Assembly (NCBI GenBank): GCA_009731375.1
Contig: BJOX01000063.1
Coordinates: 348,460-412,459 of the forward strand
Direction of reading: 5' to 3'
Origin: Paulinella micropora
Lineage: Eukaryota; Cercozoa; Imbricatea; Euglyphida
DNA: 64,000 nucleotides
Shown one piece after another: positions 22,675 to 33,171 of the stretch. Position numbers and translations under genes: made by a program. The stretch's first letter is position 1, and every line of letters starts with the position of its first letter. The notes under the pieces are model-generated. The model saw nothing but the letters and a program-made list of their open reading frames with translations, did no database searches and had not been told where the DNA came from.

Positions 22675-24270
22675 CTATTCGAGTTCAAGGGCGGGATGGG
22701 TGGGGATAGATAACGAAGAAGGATTCCATTTATCTTTAGGGATTGTGAACTCTCTAGCAACGATAGCCTGGTGAGGGCATGAAGGATTTGGAAAAGGTGG
22801 CCTATCAAACGGCCCAGCTGCCTTGCCATCTGTTACTCGCTTGAGTACTGCTGCATATCGCTTAGCCTCGACTTCATCGTCGCCGTGAACGGAGTAGTCA
22901 CGCAAAAACTCACCAACCCCCCGATATTTTGTGTGCTGCGCTTCGCAACAGGCTAAGAACCACTCTTTGTCTTCAGCCGACAGCATGGAGCACGCAGTCA
23001 CCAAAGTCCGCAATCGTTGCAAGTTGAGCTTTGTTGCATAGGGCTTGACCACAAAATCTACCGGTGGCAGACAACGTCGCTTACTCTTTTTGATACGATT
23101 CCGCTCTGCAACTAACGGAAGAGAGATAATGTCGCGTCCCCTGCCATGCGTTGCTCGAAAGTCTGCCAAAACAAACATAGGGGAGCTGACAGGAGGAGGG
23201 CGTTCATCGTTGCGGCTTGCAGGCCACCAGACGTGAGTAGCCCACGGTTGACCTTCCCAGTTGTCCATAGGTACGCTAGTAACAGTCAGTACAACTGCTT
23301 TTGCCTTCACCAGTGTGNNNNNNNNNNTTGCCTTCATCAGTGTGCCGATCGTAGTCGGAGCTGAAGTCCACTCCCACGGGGCTAACCAGAAGGGAAGCCA
23401 TGGCGTGGCAGTACTGCTCACGTTGAAGCAAGGCGCCGGAGGGACTCTTGCACGTTGGACATCACCAAATGCGTCGGGAATGCTGATATCCGCGCGCTCA
23501 GAAGATTTGGGAAGAAAAACGAACTTCACAATAGCGCCCATTGCCTCTTCTGCCTCGTAGCGTACGCGCTCCCACATCCATGGCAAAATACCAGTCGGGG
23601 AAAAAGTGCAGGTGGGAATGAGGAAAGGAGAGGCATCAGCAAGGGCAGGAAAAGAAAGAGAAGTAGAAATTGATACAGGAGAAGAAAAAAGAGGAGGAGA
23701 TGGAATAGGAGGAAGAGGAGAAAAAATAGATAAAAATGAATGAGGGGGAAGAAAGGGATGGGGTACGCTTTTCTTGCGGACGACGAGAGGAGGTTGCCCA
23801 CGTCTGGGACCAACAGGCTGGTCCATCCCCACTACCGCATGGTCTACCGGTCGGGAAGCTAAGCGTGCCGCTTGCTCACCCTGCGGTATCCATAGTACAT
23901 GCCTCTGCGTGCCACAGATCGCATGACTAGCACTGCGTGACGAGCTAAGTTCGTGCCGAACATGCCTACTACGCTCGTTCGTATCTACTTTGCTACTACC
24001 AATAGAAGAGGATTTAGGATCACTCTTGCGCTCAACCACACATACACTCTTGCCATCACTCACGCGTACACTCACATCACACGAATCCTTACTTAATATA
24101 TTCTCACAATCGCTGACCTTTACATCATTGTTCTCGCGCACACTCACATCGCATTCATCACTTGACACATTCTCACACTTCTTACTCACTACACCCCCAG
24201 GCCGCACACACATTACATTTCGTTTTACTCCTTCCCTCTCACCGCTCAACCTTTCGTCACTTTCTACCAT
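22675..24270 (-). pseudogene. DIRS pol, N-terminal fragment (element A)
   Basis: The frame starts at ATG 24270 and runs, through the gap at 23317, to a stop at 22675. It matches the pol of elements B and C until NPSSLSI, where element B continues into the RT palm but this copy switches to nine unrelated residues and stops. The N-terminal 250 residues are polar and Pro-rich without a known fold. The lead-in to RT (GVGEFLRDYSVHGDDEVEAK, then FDRPPFPN) is intact. It cannot encode an active polymerase. Confidence 0.7.
23317..23326. other. Assembly gap (10 N) with duplicated flanks
   Basis: TTGCCTTCACCAGTGTG before and TTGCCTTCATCAGTGTG after the gap. Element B has this sequence once only, at about 28882. 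The gap is therefore an artefact of unmerged, polymorphic contig ends. Confidence 0.9.
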
Positions 24271-24297
24271 GAGGCTGAGCTCTTCGTCGATGGATAG

Positions 24298-25017
24298 TCA
24301 GAAAGGCCATTTGTCCTTCTGGGGACACTTTGCCTTGACGTGGCTCTGGTCAGGACATACTGGGCAGGAATGTTGGAACCTGCATCTCTTGCCCCAAGTA
24401 CAGGTGCCCAACGCCCATTGCTTGCAGGTAGACGAAGACTTGGCTTTGGGAGCTGAGTCGCTGGCGGCGTTCCGCTTCTCGCTTCCATACTTGACCCATG
24501 GTCGCAAGGTGGAGGACGCTAGGCGCATGACCTTGAGGCTCGTTGACCATTCTCCAAGACGGATTTGGCAACGTACTGCATAACTCCAAGCGGCAACAGA
24601 CTTCCATGTTCTTGTCTCCAAGTAGTCCAGAACTTCTTGGTAGTGGTCAAGCATGTCAGCCTGGTGCTGAGGAAAGAACGCACTGATAATCCGATTCAGT
24701 CTGCGCAGCTCCTGTTGATAGGCGTCCGCAGTCTTGATTGTGTTCTCCACATCCTGTCCGACTTCGATCGTATCCTTCTTGGGTCGAATCTCGGTAAGCG
24801 ATATGCCCGCAGATCCCTTTCTGATGCGCCGCAAAACAGATGGTTTGATCTGATGTATTCCCGGAATTCCTCGTAAGTTGTATTTATCTAACATTCCGCC
24901 CTTGTCTGTGTCGTCATCCATGAGCGAGCCTAATGCTTTGCGCAGACCTGCTGCTCCGATGGGTAAAGCGTCGCCCACTTCCTCTAGCCGATCGTTAAAG
25001 TTGTTGCGTAGGCGGTC
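24298..25017 (-). CDS. DIRS gag, C-terminal part (element A)
   Basis: The frame is open from the N gap at 25018 to a stop at 24298. It encodes a helical region (DHYQEVLDYLETRTWKSVAA) followed by a zinc-finger tail, STCKQWALGTCTWGKRCRFQ then HSCPVCPDQSHVKAKCP. The same protein is found complete in element C (29248-30686). The role is capsid-like packaging of element RNA. The 5' end is lost at the gap. Confidence 0.7.
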   Translation of the reverse strand, partial: DRLRNNFNDRLEEVGDALPIGAAGLRKALGSLMDDDTDKGGMLDKYNLRGIPGIHQIKPSVLRRIRKGSAGISLTEIRPKKDTIEVGQDVENTIKTADAYQQELRRLNRIISAFFPQHQADMLDHYQEVLDYLETRTWKSVAAWSYAVRCQIRLGEWSTSLKVMRLASSTLRPWVKYGSEKRNAASDSAPKAKSSSTCKQWALGTCTWGKRCRFQHSCPVCPDQSHVKAKCPQKDKWPF

Positions 25018-25027
25018 NNNNNNNNNN
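25018..25027. other. Assembly gap (10 N)
   Basis: Left of the gap is gag sequence. Right of it begins the DIRS terminal sequence (GAGGCCTGAGGCCCATGCC) also found at 25693 and, inverted, ending at 32350. The join of gag to terminus is therefore not necessarily real. Confidence 0.85.
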
Positions 25028-25198
25028 GAGGCCTGAGGCCCATGCCGGACCATGCCCATGCCGGGCAGCTACTCACAGCCTGAGTACCGTAGAGTTTAGG
25101 ACGGAACAAAACAAATAAATATCTGCCACACGCCATGGCTGCCACGTGCCGTGGCTCGTCCTAACCGGGATCAGCACCCGGCACTACTCTAGCCTCCA
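25028..25198 (+). repeat. DIRS terminal sequence, direct copy 1
   Basis: About 170 bases from GAGGCCTGAGGCCCATGCC to GGCACTACTCTAGCC, repeated almost exactly at 25693-25859 and in inverse orientation at 32182-32350. It includes short internal palindromes (CCATGCCCATGCCGGGC, CACGTGCCGTGG). Confidence 0.85.
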
Positions 25199-25634
25199 GG
25201 CCTCACAGAAAAGGGCGGGATGGGTGGGGAACTCGAATAGATTTCAAACAGACAAAAACCAATCGAACGAATAATGAAGCAGCAAAGCACGCAAGAGACA
25301 TGGATTCCCAACTGTCAAGTCGAACGCCTTGTGAATGCACTGTGAACGCCTTAAGAACGCCCTGCGAACTCCTTTGCCACGTATGTCTCTACCGCTATGA
25401 CTCTTGGAAAAATGATGCACAGCTGATGTCTCTACCGTTATGACTCTTGGAAAAATGATGCATGCATAGCTGATGTAATAACAATGTGCTGACAAAAATG
25501 GCGTCCGCCAAAAGTAAAACGGAAAACCACATCGGCCTCCAGTGTAGACTCATACAAAAAGAGAGATAAATAGTGGCACATTTTGTAAACATTAAAGTCT
25601 AACAATGATAAACACATAAATGTATTTACCTGCA

Positions 25635-26990
25635 TTAAACTTTAAATCGTTACACAAAAACGAGCCCTTTAATAAAAGACATTGGACAGTGTGAGGCCTG
25701 AGGCCCATGCCGGACCATGCCCATGCCGGGCAGCTACTCACAGCCTGAGTACCTTAGAGTTTAGGACGGAACAAAACAAATAAATATCTGCCACACGCCA
25801 TGGCTGCCACGTGCCGTGGCTCGTCCTAACCGGGATCAGCACCCGGCACTACTCTAGCCCACCCAGGGACGAAGGCCTCAAACAGTCCAAAGCTAAAAGC
25901 TAAAACAGATCTAAAAGATAACGCTGCTCTTGTAAAATCTCAAAACGAGAAGTCTCAACGTATTTCTTGAAACAGTCAGATGACCAGCGTCCCGCTCTCA
26001 TAATGGTTAAATCGGACGCACCCGCTAGCTTAAGAGACTTAGCGCCCCCTCGCCTCAGCGAAATTCCGTTGAAATCCTTGCCAAATGCGATACCCGCATC
26101 TACCAACAACGCACGAGCATGAGTCACAAACGTCTCACGCGATACAGCAGTGCCGTTGCTCCATCTGAACATAGCTTGTGCACTGCCCCTGTTGAGTCCG
26201 ACTGAAATACAAGACGAATCTAACTTCTTATACCAAAACACTGGCGAAACGAGCATCTGTTGAAGGTCCGCAAGCCAAACATCAACTCCACCTCTGAATG
26301 GGTCTGTTTTCGAGCCATCCAGGACAACTCGCAAACAAATGTTTCCATCGTCCTCCATCAACGTGCAATGAGCTCGCCTCAAGATGCGCGCATAACGTTT
26401 AGGTCCAGAAACAACTAATTCGCCAACACGGAAAAGGCCGACGACCCCCCACACCATAACTGAGCAGATAACAATAATGTCATGTCGTTCTCTCGGACTA
26501 ACACGACCCGAAACAAGCAACGTAACCGCATAAGAAACGACACGGATTAGCAAGTCTAAAGTCAGCGTCAAACGCACATCCTTCTCTTTCTTTTTGCTGC
26601 GTTTGATGCCCCGCCAGCACCTCTCCACGTAATAGTCCTGTAGCGGATCATCCAATCCTCGCGAAAGGCAAAAGTCACGTATACCATATAGATATACCTT
26701 TAGGGTCCCTACCGAAACTTGTCCGATGATGTACGCCATGAATAGAACGATAAGCGCAGAGTCTGGCTCCCACCAACGAATGTGCCATCTGTTAGTTTCA
26801 TAAGCCTCTGCAAAGCTACGTAGCCGGTTAACTCCCGATGCGTAGCTCTTGCTTGTTGAATAGGCTAGGCCTCGGTCCAAGTAGCCAACAGCCTCGTCGA
26901 CTAACCAACTAGCGGACGTGCAAGCGGGGTGGCCTTTGAACCAAGTTTGAAAGATCCCTCTCTCGTAAGAAGGAGGCCCGCCTTCTCTAC
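25635..26990 (-). repeat. Left arm of a 1,356-bp inverted repeat
   Basis: This arm matches 31051-32406 in reverse orientation over its whole length without net insertions or deletions. It holds the DIRS terminal sequence and the complete tyrosine recombinase. The arms end at GTTTAA/TTAAAC outside and at GTAGAGAAGGCGGGCC inside. Confidence 0.85.
25900..26880 (-). CDS. DIRS tyrosine recombinase (element B)
   Basis: A 326-residue, intact frame. Helical N-terminal part (DRGLAYSTSKSYASGVNRLR), first catalytic arginine in VVGLFRVGELVVSG, lysine-containing beta hairpin region DGSKTDPFRGG, second box NGISLRRGGAKSL (Ser-Leu-Arg replaces the usual His-x-x-Arg), then IMRAGRWSSDCF and the tyrosine in KKYVET. 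It integrates the circular cDNA by strand exchange without target duplication. The copy in element C is nearly identical. Confidence 0.85.
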   Translation of the reverse strand: MDRGLAYSTSKSYASGVNRLRSFAEAYETNRWHIRWWEPDSALIVLFMAYIIGQVSVGTLKVYLYGIRDFCLSRGLDDPLQDYYVERCWRGIKRSKKKEKDVRLTLTLDLLIRVVSYAVTLLVSGRVSPRERHDIIVICSVMVWGVVGLFRVGELVVSGPKRYARILRRAHCTLMEDDGNICLRVVLDGSKTDPFRGGVDVWLADLQQMLVSPVFWYKKLDSSCISVGLNRGSAQAMFRWSNGTAVSRETFVTHARALLVDAGIAFGKDFNGISLRRGGAKSLKLAGASDLTIMRAGRWSSDCFKKYVETSRFEILQEQRYLLDLF

Positions 26991-29247
26991 CTGACCACGT
27001 GCCAGAACATCAACAATAAGCATGCGCTCACGCTCTACACAGAAAGCAAGCACGCTAATATTTCGCTCAGCAAACATCCATAGATACAAATCAAGTATGA
27101 CTTGCATGCCTCGCGTTGGAGAATAAGCTTTGGCAATGCATGCGCATGCAGGCGCACAGTCACCCACAACGCAAAACTGTCTATCACCCGTCAACATATG
27201 CATTTCCCACACCCCATGCAAGTAATTAAATAGCTCACGTCTAGAGGCAGCATCCTCTCCAGAGTCACAAATGAATATCTCCTTTTCTTTCTCGTTCGAA
27301 TTCCAAGGTTCGGCTAAGAAAGTTCCTTGCGATTGTCCGTCTGATGCGACGAGCCAAGCGCGGCCCCACGGCGAACTTTTGCTTTTGTTCGCATCGCACC
27401 AGATAGTGATACATTTATGGTCGCCAGTCCATAATAGAGTCTTCGGATCAAAATGTCCTTCTCGGTGATAGTCGACGATTGGGAATTCTCCTTTGGTATG
27501 CTCGACAAGGCGCGCTGCCCAGAGTGCACCGTCGCGTACGCGGCAACTCACCCTTCCGCCATTAGAACCTCTTCTGACCATGGCTGTATGACACTCATGC
27601 ATGTGACCCATCAGGGGTCGTAACCACGCAACGACTGTCGCGAGCCACGTGAGAAGTCCCTTGTAAGATGCATACTTGTCGGTCTGCACCCAGCTGACTG
27701 TTGCAAGGCCATGAAGAATCTCCAAGACTAACACAAGTCTCGCGTCCGGTATAATAACCAGCCAACGTACTGTATCAACGATCCAGCCGAGGAACTTGTA
27801 GCGCTGTTCGCAGAACACCTCATGCAAGTCCAGACCAATGTCCTTGCAAAAGGATGTGAGCTTGTGCAACTCCGCGCGTGCCTCTACCTCAGTTGCCGCT
27901 TGGCTGACAACGTTATCCACGTAATTGTCGAGCTCAATAGGGTCGGGGAGGTATTTTGCAACAATCTTGAGGATGGTCACGACGCGCACGAAGTTGTCAC
28001 CAGCTGCAACTTGACCAAACTTGCCACAGAGCTCGACGAAAAAATGGCGAATTCCGTCACTGTCCCACACCGAGGAGACTTGCTGGTACAGGTCTTGCTG
28101 TCGAACTCCAAGCTGCCGATACGCGTCTTTGACGTCACCCCCGTAGCCCCAACACCCTGGTCCTAGAGCAGCTAATTTGGAAATGTGTTGGGCGAAAGTA
28201 AAGTAGTCGACACCAATGTCCAAGCGGGGCGTAAGGTCATTGACAGACAGTCCACGTGGGAGCGAGCCGTGATTGATGTTGCGGATAGATAACGAAGAAG
28301 GATTCCATTTATCTTTAGGGATTGTGAACTCTCTAGCAACGATAGCCTGGTGAGGGCATGAAGGATTTGGAAAAGGTGGCCTATCAAACGGCCCAGCTGC
28401 CTTGCCCTCTGTTACTCGCTTGAGTACTGCTGCATATCGCTTAGCCTCGACTTCATCGTCGCCGTGAACGGAGTGATCACGCAAAAACTCACCAACCCCC
28501 CGATATTTTGTGTGCTGCGCTTCGCAACAGGCTAAGAACCACTCTTTGTCTTCAGCCGACAGCATGGAGCACGCAGTCACCAAAGTCCGCAATCGTTGCA
28601 AGTTGAGCTTTGTTGCATAGGGCTTGACCACAAAATCTACCGGTGGCAGACAACGTCGCTTACTCTTTTTGATACGATTCCGCTCTGCAACTAACGGAAG
28701 AGAGATAATGTCGCGTCCCCTGCCACGCGTTGCTCGAAAGTCTGCCAAAACAAACCTAGGGGGAGCTGACAGGAGGAGGGCGTTCATCGTTGCGGCTTGC
28801 AGGCCACCAGACGTGAGTAGCCCACGGTTGACCTTCCCAGTTGTCCATAGGTACGCTAGTAACAGTCAGTACAACTGCTTTTGCCTTCATCAGTGTGCCG
28901 ATCGTAGTCGGAGCTGAAGTCCACTCCCACGGGGCTAACCAGAAGGGAAGCCATGGCGTGGCAGTACTGCTCACGTTGAAGCAAGGCGCCGGAGGGACTC
29001 TTGCACGTTGGACATCACCAAATGCGTCGGGAATGCTGATATCCGCGCGCTCAGAAGATTTGGGAAGAAAAACGAACTTCACAATAGCGCCCATTGCCTC
29101 TTCTGCCTCGTAGCGTACGCGCTCCCCCATCCATGGCAAAATACCAGTCGGGGAAAAAGTGCAGGTGGGAATGAGGAAAGGAGAGGCATCAGCAAGGGCA
29201 GGAAAAGAAAGAGAAGTAGAAATTGATACAGGAGAAGAAAAAAGAGG
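26901..29247 (-). pseudogene. DIRS RT/RNase H polyprotein (element B), frameshifted
   Basis: The main frame 28787-26901 has lead-in GVGEFLRDHSVHGDDE, motif A region GYGGDVKDAYRQLG, the catalytic box as YVDNVVSQ, a LGWI segment, and an RNase H-like domain from TIWCDANKSKSSPWGRAW to CVVGDCAPACACIAKAYS. Upstream, 29139-28756 is the same protein in another frame. Compared with element A, one extra G in the run at about 28758-28763 shifts the frame. The true N-terminus is cut at 29247. Confidence 0.75.
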
Positions 29248-30686
29248 TCGGATCGATCACTCGTTCCAACGGACCTGACCAATGGTACGTCAACTTTCCC
29301 ATTCCCAGCGTAGACGCCAACCACACCGTGTTCAGTGTCCTTCTACGCAAGGAGCCTGCTGACTCGGTCCAACCAGGCCAGTTTGTCTACGACGATCGGC
29401 GAGTTTACGGAGCAGCACCGGCACCTGACGAATTCCAACGAGCGAATGATGCGAAAGTGAAGACACCACTTCGACCTGCAGTGGATTTCAAAACCACCGA
29501 TGCGAGGGTTCGCAACATACTATGTGCTGAGACTGCCACCGCAGCAGACAAGATCCGTACGCTGACCGACACGCTGAAGGCTGCGTATCCAGCCAAAAGC
29601 ATCGACATGCTTATCAGGATGTATTTCGTCATGTCCTCTGGCTTCACCGTTAAAGGTAACACGATGGCCGTTAAAGCGGAAGCGATGGCAACAGCGTTGG
29701 TAAACGAGAAGGTCAGCTGGCCTGCTATTGTGGCTAACGAGACTGGATCTCCGGTCATACCGCTAGCACCGCAGCCACTACAGCAGGTCCAGCAGCAGCA
29801 GGAACCACCTGCTTAGCAGCAGCCGCCGCATCCTACAAGCAACCCTGACGATGATTTCAAGCTGGCACTGCGATTGCAGGCAGAGGAGAAGAAGAAGCGA
29901 GAGGCGAACAGCCATGTACCTCAGGATTCTCATCCTCCTCCTCCGAAGAAACACAAGCCAGATGACGACCGCCTACGCAACAACTTTAACGATCGGCTAG
30001 AGGAAGTGGGCGACGCTTTACCCATCGGAGCAGCAGGTCTGCGCAAAGCATTAGGCTCGCTCATGGATGACGACACAGACAAGGACGGAATGTTAGATAA
30101 ATACAACTTACGAGGAATTCCGGGAATACATCAGATCAAACCATCTGTTTTGCGGCGCATCAGAAAGGGATATGCGGGCATATCGCTTACCGAGATTCGA
30201 CCCAAGAAGGATACGATCGAAGTCGGACAGGATGTGGAGAACACAATCAAGACTGCGGAAGCCTATCAACAGGAGCTGCGCAGACTGATTCGGATTATCA
30301 GTGCGTTCTTTCCTCAGCACCAGGCTGACATGCTTGACCACTACCAAGAAGTTCTGGACTACTTGGAGACAAGAACATGGAAGTCTGTTGCCGCTTGGAG
30401 TTATGCAGTACGTTGCCAAATCCGTCTTGGAGAATGGTCAACGAGCCTCAAGGCCATGCGCCTAGCGTCCTCCACCTTGCGACCATGGGTCAAGTATGGA
30501 AGCGAGAAGCGGAACGCCGCCAGCGACTCAGCTCCCAAAGCCAAGTCTTCGTCTACCTGCAAGCAATGGGCGTTGGGCACCTGTACTTGGGGCAAGAGAT
30601 GCAGGTTCCAACATTCCTGCCCAGTATGTCCTGACCAGAGCCACGTCAAGGCAAAGTGTCCCCAGAAGGACAAATGGCCTTTCTGA
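29248..30686 (+). pseudogene. DIRS gag with one in-frame TAG (element C)
   Basis: One reading frame spans the whole interval except for a TAG at 29814-29816 (context EPPA, stop, QQPPHP), probably a CAG-to-TAG change in a Gln-rich linker. N-terminal part: helical (DARVRNILCAETATAADKIR). C-terminal part: the same helical domain as element A and the zinc finger CRFQHSCPVCPDQSHVKAKC. The natural start codon is not identifiable because the 5' end is the junction with element B. Confidence 0.7.
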
Positions 30687-30713
30687 CTATCCATCGACGA
30701 AGAGCTCAGCCTC

Positions 30714-32141
30714 ATGGTAGAAAGTGACGAAAGGTTGAGCGGTGAGAGGGAAGGAGTAAAACGAAATGTAATGTGTGTGCGGCCTGGGGGTGTAGTGAGT
30801 AAGAAGTGTGAAAATGTGTCAAGTGATGAATGCGATGTGAGTGTGCGCGAGAACAATGATGTAAAGGTCAGCGATTGTGAGAATATATTAAGTAAGGATT
30901 CGTGTGATGTGAGTGTACGCGTGAGTGATGGCAAGAGTGTATGTGTGGTTGAGCTTAGCTTCCCGACCGGTAGACCATGCGGTAGTGGGGATGGACCAGC
31001 CTGTTGGTCCCAGACGTGGGCAACCTCCTTTCGTCGCCCGCAAGAAAAGCGTAGAGAAGGCGGGCCTCCTTCTTACGAGAGAGGGATCTTTCAAACTTGG
31101 TTCAAAGGCCACCCCGCTTGCACGTCCGCTAGTTGGTTAGTCCACGAGGCTGTTGGCTACTTGGACCGAGGCCTAGCCTATTCAACAAGCAAGAGCTACG
31201 CATCGGGAGTTAACCGGCTACGTAGCTTTGCAGAGGCTTATGAAACTAACAGATGGCACATTCGTTGGTGGGAGCCAGACTCTGCGCGTATCGTTCTATT
31301 CATTGCTTACATCATCGGACAAGTTTCGGTAGGGACCCTAAAGGTATATCTATATGGTATACGTGACTTTTGCCTTTCGCGAGGATTGGATGATCCGCTA
31401 CAGGACTATTACGTGGAGAGGTGCTGGCGGGGCATCAAACGCAGCAAAAAGAAAGAGAAGGATGTGCGTTTGACGCTGACTTTAGACTTGCTAATCCGTG
31501 TCGTTTCTTATGCGGTTACGTTGCTTGTTTCGGGTCGTGTTAGTCCGAGAGAACGACATGACATCATTGTTATCTGCTCGGTTATGGTGTGGGGGGTCGT
31601 CGGCCTTTTCCGTGTTGGCGAATTAGTTGTTTCTGGACCTAAACGTTATGCGCGCATCTTGAGGCGAGCTCATTGCACGTTGATGGAGGACGATGGAAAC
31701 ATTTGTTTGCGAGTTGTCCTGGATGGCTCGAAAACAGACCCATTCAGAGGTGGAGTTGATGTTTGGCTTGCGGACCTTCAACAGATGCTCGTTTCGCCAG
31801 TGTTTTGGTATAAGAAGTTAGATTCGTCTTGTATTTCAGTCGGACTCAACAGGGGCAGTGCACAAGCTATGTTCAGATGGAGCAACGGCACTGCTGTATC
31901 GCGTGAGACGTTTGTGACTCATGCTCGTGCGTTGTTGGTAGATGCGGGTATCGCATTTGGCAAGGATTTCAACGGAATTTCGCTGAGGCGAGGGGGCGCT
32001 AAGTCTCTTAAGCTAGCGGGTGCGTCCGATTTAACCATTATGAGAGCGGGACGCTGGTCATCTGACTGTTTCAAGAAATACGTTGAGACTTCTCGTTTTG
32101 AGATTTTACAAGAGCAGCGTTATCTTTTAGATCTGTTTTAG
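30714..32141 (+). CDS. Fusion of DIRS pol N-terminus and tyrosine recombinase (element C)
   Basis: A 475-residue open frame. Residues 1-80 are the polar pol N-terminus (MVESDERLSGEREGVKR); a short out-of-frame junction follows, then from about residue 140 the complete recombinase (GYLDRGLAYSTSKSYASG through KKYVETSRFEILQEQRY). The fusion results from the internal deletion of RT and RNase H. The recombinase catalytic boxes match those of element B. Confidence 0.75.
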   Translation: MVESDERLSGEREGVKRNVMCVRPGGVVSKKCENVSSDECDVSVRENNDVKVSDCENILSKDSCDVSVRVSDGKSVCVVELSFPTGRPCGSGDGPACWSQTWATSFRRPQEKRREGGPPSYERGIFQTWFKGHPACTSASWLVHEAVGYLDRGLAYSTSKSYASGVNRLRSFAEAYETNRWHIRWWEPDSARIVLFIAYIIGQVSVGTLKVYLYGIRDFCLSRGLDDPLQDYYVERCWRGIKRSKKKEKDVRLTLTLDLLIRVVSYAVTLLVSGRVSPRERHDIIVICSVMVWGVVGLFRVGELVVSGPKRYARILRRAHCTLMEDDGNICLRVVLDGSKTDPFRGGVDVWLADLQQMLVSPVFWYKKLDSSCISVGLNRGSAQAMFRWSNGTAVSRETFVTHARALLVDAGIAFGKDFNGISLRRGGAKSLKLAGASDLTIMRAGRWSSDCFKKYVETSRFEILQEQRYLLDLF

Positions 32142-32406
32142 CTTTTAGCTTTGGACTGTTTGAGGCCTTCGTCCCTGGGTGGGCTAGAGTAGTGCCGGGT
32201 GCTGATCCCGGTTAGGACGAGCCACGGCACGTGGCAGCCATGGCGTGTGGCAGATATTTATTTGTTTTGTTCCGTCCTAAGCTCTAAGGTACTCAGGCTG
32301 TGAGTAGCTGCCCGGCATGGGCATGGTCCGGCATGGGCCTCAGGCCTCACACTGTCCAATGTCTTTTATTAAAGGGCTCGTTTTTGTGTAACGATTTAAA
32401 GTTTAA
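31051..32406 (+). repeat. Right arm of a 1,356-bp inverted repeat
   Basis: Reverse partner of 25635-26990. The outer end coincides with the abrupt change to AT-rich DNA at 32407. Confidence 0.85.
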
Positions 32407-32559
32407 CTATTAATTTCCCGTAAAATCAATACAAGAAAACTTGAAACCCCCCAAATTCGATCTCCACATAGCACTGAAGAAAAATATATCTCACAATAAG
32501 AAAACTATTTAATATAAGATATACTATCTTTGTTTTTGACTATTTCAAAAACAAAAACA

Positions 32560-32800
32560 ATGGACGACCTACACCAACTTAGAAAACAGAAAAAAGCAGA
32601 ATATCTAAAAGAAAAAAGAAAGAATAAATATACATGTGTCTGTGATAAGACAATAGGTGTATATAGCAAATACACACACGAGAAAAAGTAGGTCTCACCG
32701 CGACTTCTTCGCAGAAAATCGAGATATTATAATAAATGGATATCCTTGTATTATGATAATTAGAAGAAATGATGATATAGAAAGATATTATAAAAAATAA
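32560..32800 (+). pseudogene. Small Lys-rich protein with CxC...H...H zinc-finger-like motif
   Basis: ATG at 32560 (MDDLHQLRKQKKAEYLKEKR) leads to YTCVCDKTIGVYSKYTHEK. After a one-base shift near 32690 it continues SRSHRDFFAENRDIIINGY and further to a stop. The C-x-C...H...H spacing resembles single zinc fingers common in small ORFs of virophage-like elements. The frameshift indicates decay. Confidence 0.45.
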
Positions 32801-32847
32801 ATAATAATTAATTTTATTTTAAACAAATTATATATTTATAGATATAA

Positions 32848-33135
32848 ATGACGACGAACAGAGTTGTAGGTGTTTCATTTGAAGGAAAACAAGATAATAT
32901 TTCTTATCTTAAATCAAAAAGAGAAAAAGTGTTTATCAGATGCGAGCCAGAAAATAAGTTTGATTAAAATACAGTTAGGGTTGAAAGTGAAAGCGGGAAA
33001 CATATCGGCTATATTAATAAAAACTTAGCCCCTTCATTAAAATTTGAAGGAAAGAAAGAGTATATTATTCAATTTATGACGGAGGAAGTGGAAAGCATTA
33101 CGGAATGGAAATTATTATTCCATAATAATTATTAA
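32848..33135 (+). pseudogene. HIRAN-domain protein with an in-frame TAA
   Basis: Ninety-five codons from ATG 32848 to TAA 33133-33135. The sequence VVGVSFEGKQDNISYLKSK, then CEPENKFD, then NTVRVESESGKHIGYINKN follows the HIRAN pattern (V-G-V...E-x-x-N-x-x-D-x-N-A/T-V-x-V...G-x-I-G-Y-I). HIRAN domains bind DNA ends, for example in HLTF and Rad5. Codon 40 is TAA (32965-32967), exactly between the Asp and Asn of the conserved N-x-x-D-x-N. That is either a decay mutation or, less likely, a reassigned stop. Confidence 0.65.
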
Positions 33136-33171
33136 TTTAAATTAAAGATTATTTTTTTCTATATATATAAC

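Larger units (their letters stand above)
22316..25640 (-). mobile_element. DIRS element A: truncated copy flanked by inverted repeats
   Basis: Minus-strand gag (24298-25017) and the N-terminal part of pol (22703-24270) of the second DIRS family. The copy ends abruptly inside the RT at about 22703 and lacks RT core, RNase H and recombinase. An inverted repeat of roughly 370 bases flanks it: 22316-22688 (plus) corresponds to about 25243-25633 (minus), with one internal segment replaced. Two N gaps (23317, 25018) lie within it. Confidence 0.75.
25635..29247 (-). mobile_element. DIRS element B: RT/RNase H plus recombinase
   Basis: Minus strand: pol N-terminus (from about 29247), RT/RNase H (28787-26901), recombinase (26880-25900), terminal sequence (25859-25693). 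It is cut at 29247, in the middle of the pol N-terminus, where element C begins in the opposite orientation. Gag is missing. Confidence 0.8.
29248..32406 (+). mobile_element. DIRS element C: gag plus recombinase, RT deleted
   Basis: Plus strand: gag (29248-30686), pol N-terminus fused to recombinase (30714-32141), terminal sequence (32182-32350). About 1.9 kb of pol present in element B is missing between about 31020 and 31050, so it is a non-autonomous deletion derivative. It faces element B head to head. Confidence 0.8.
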
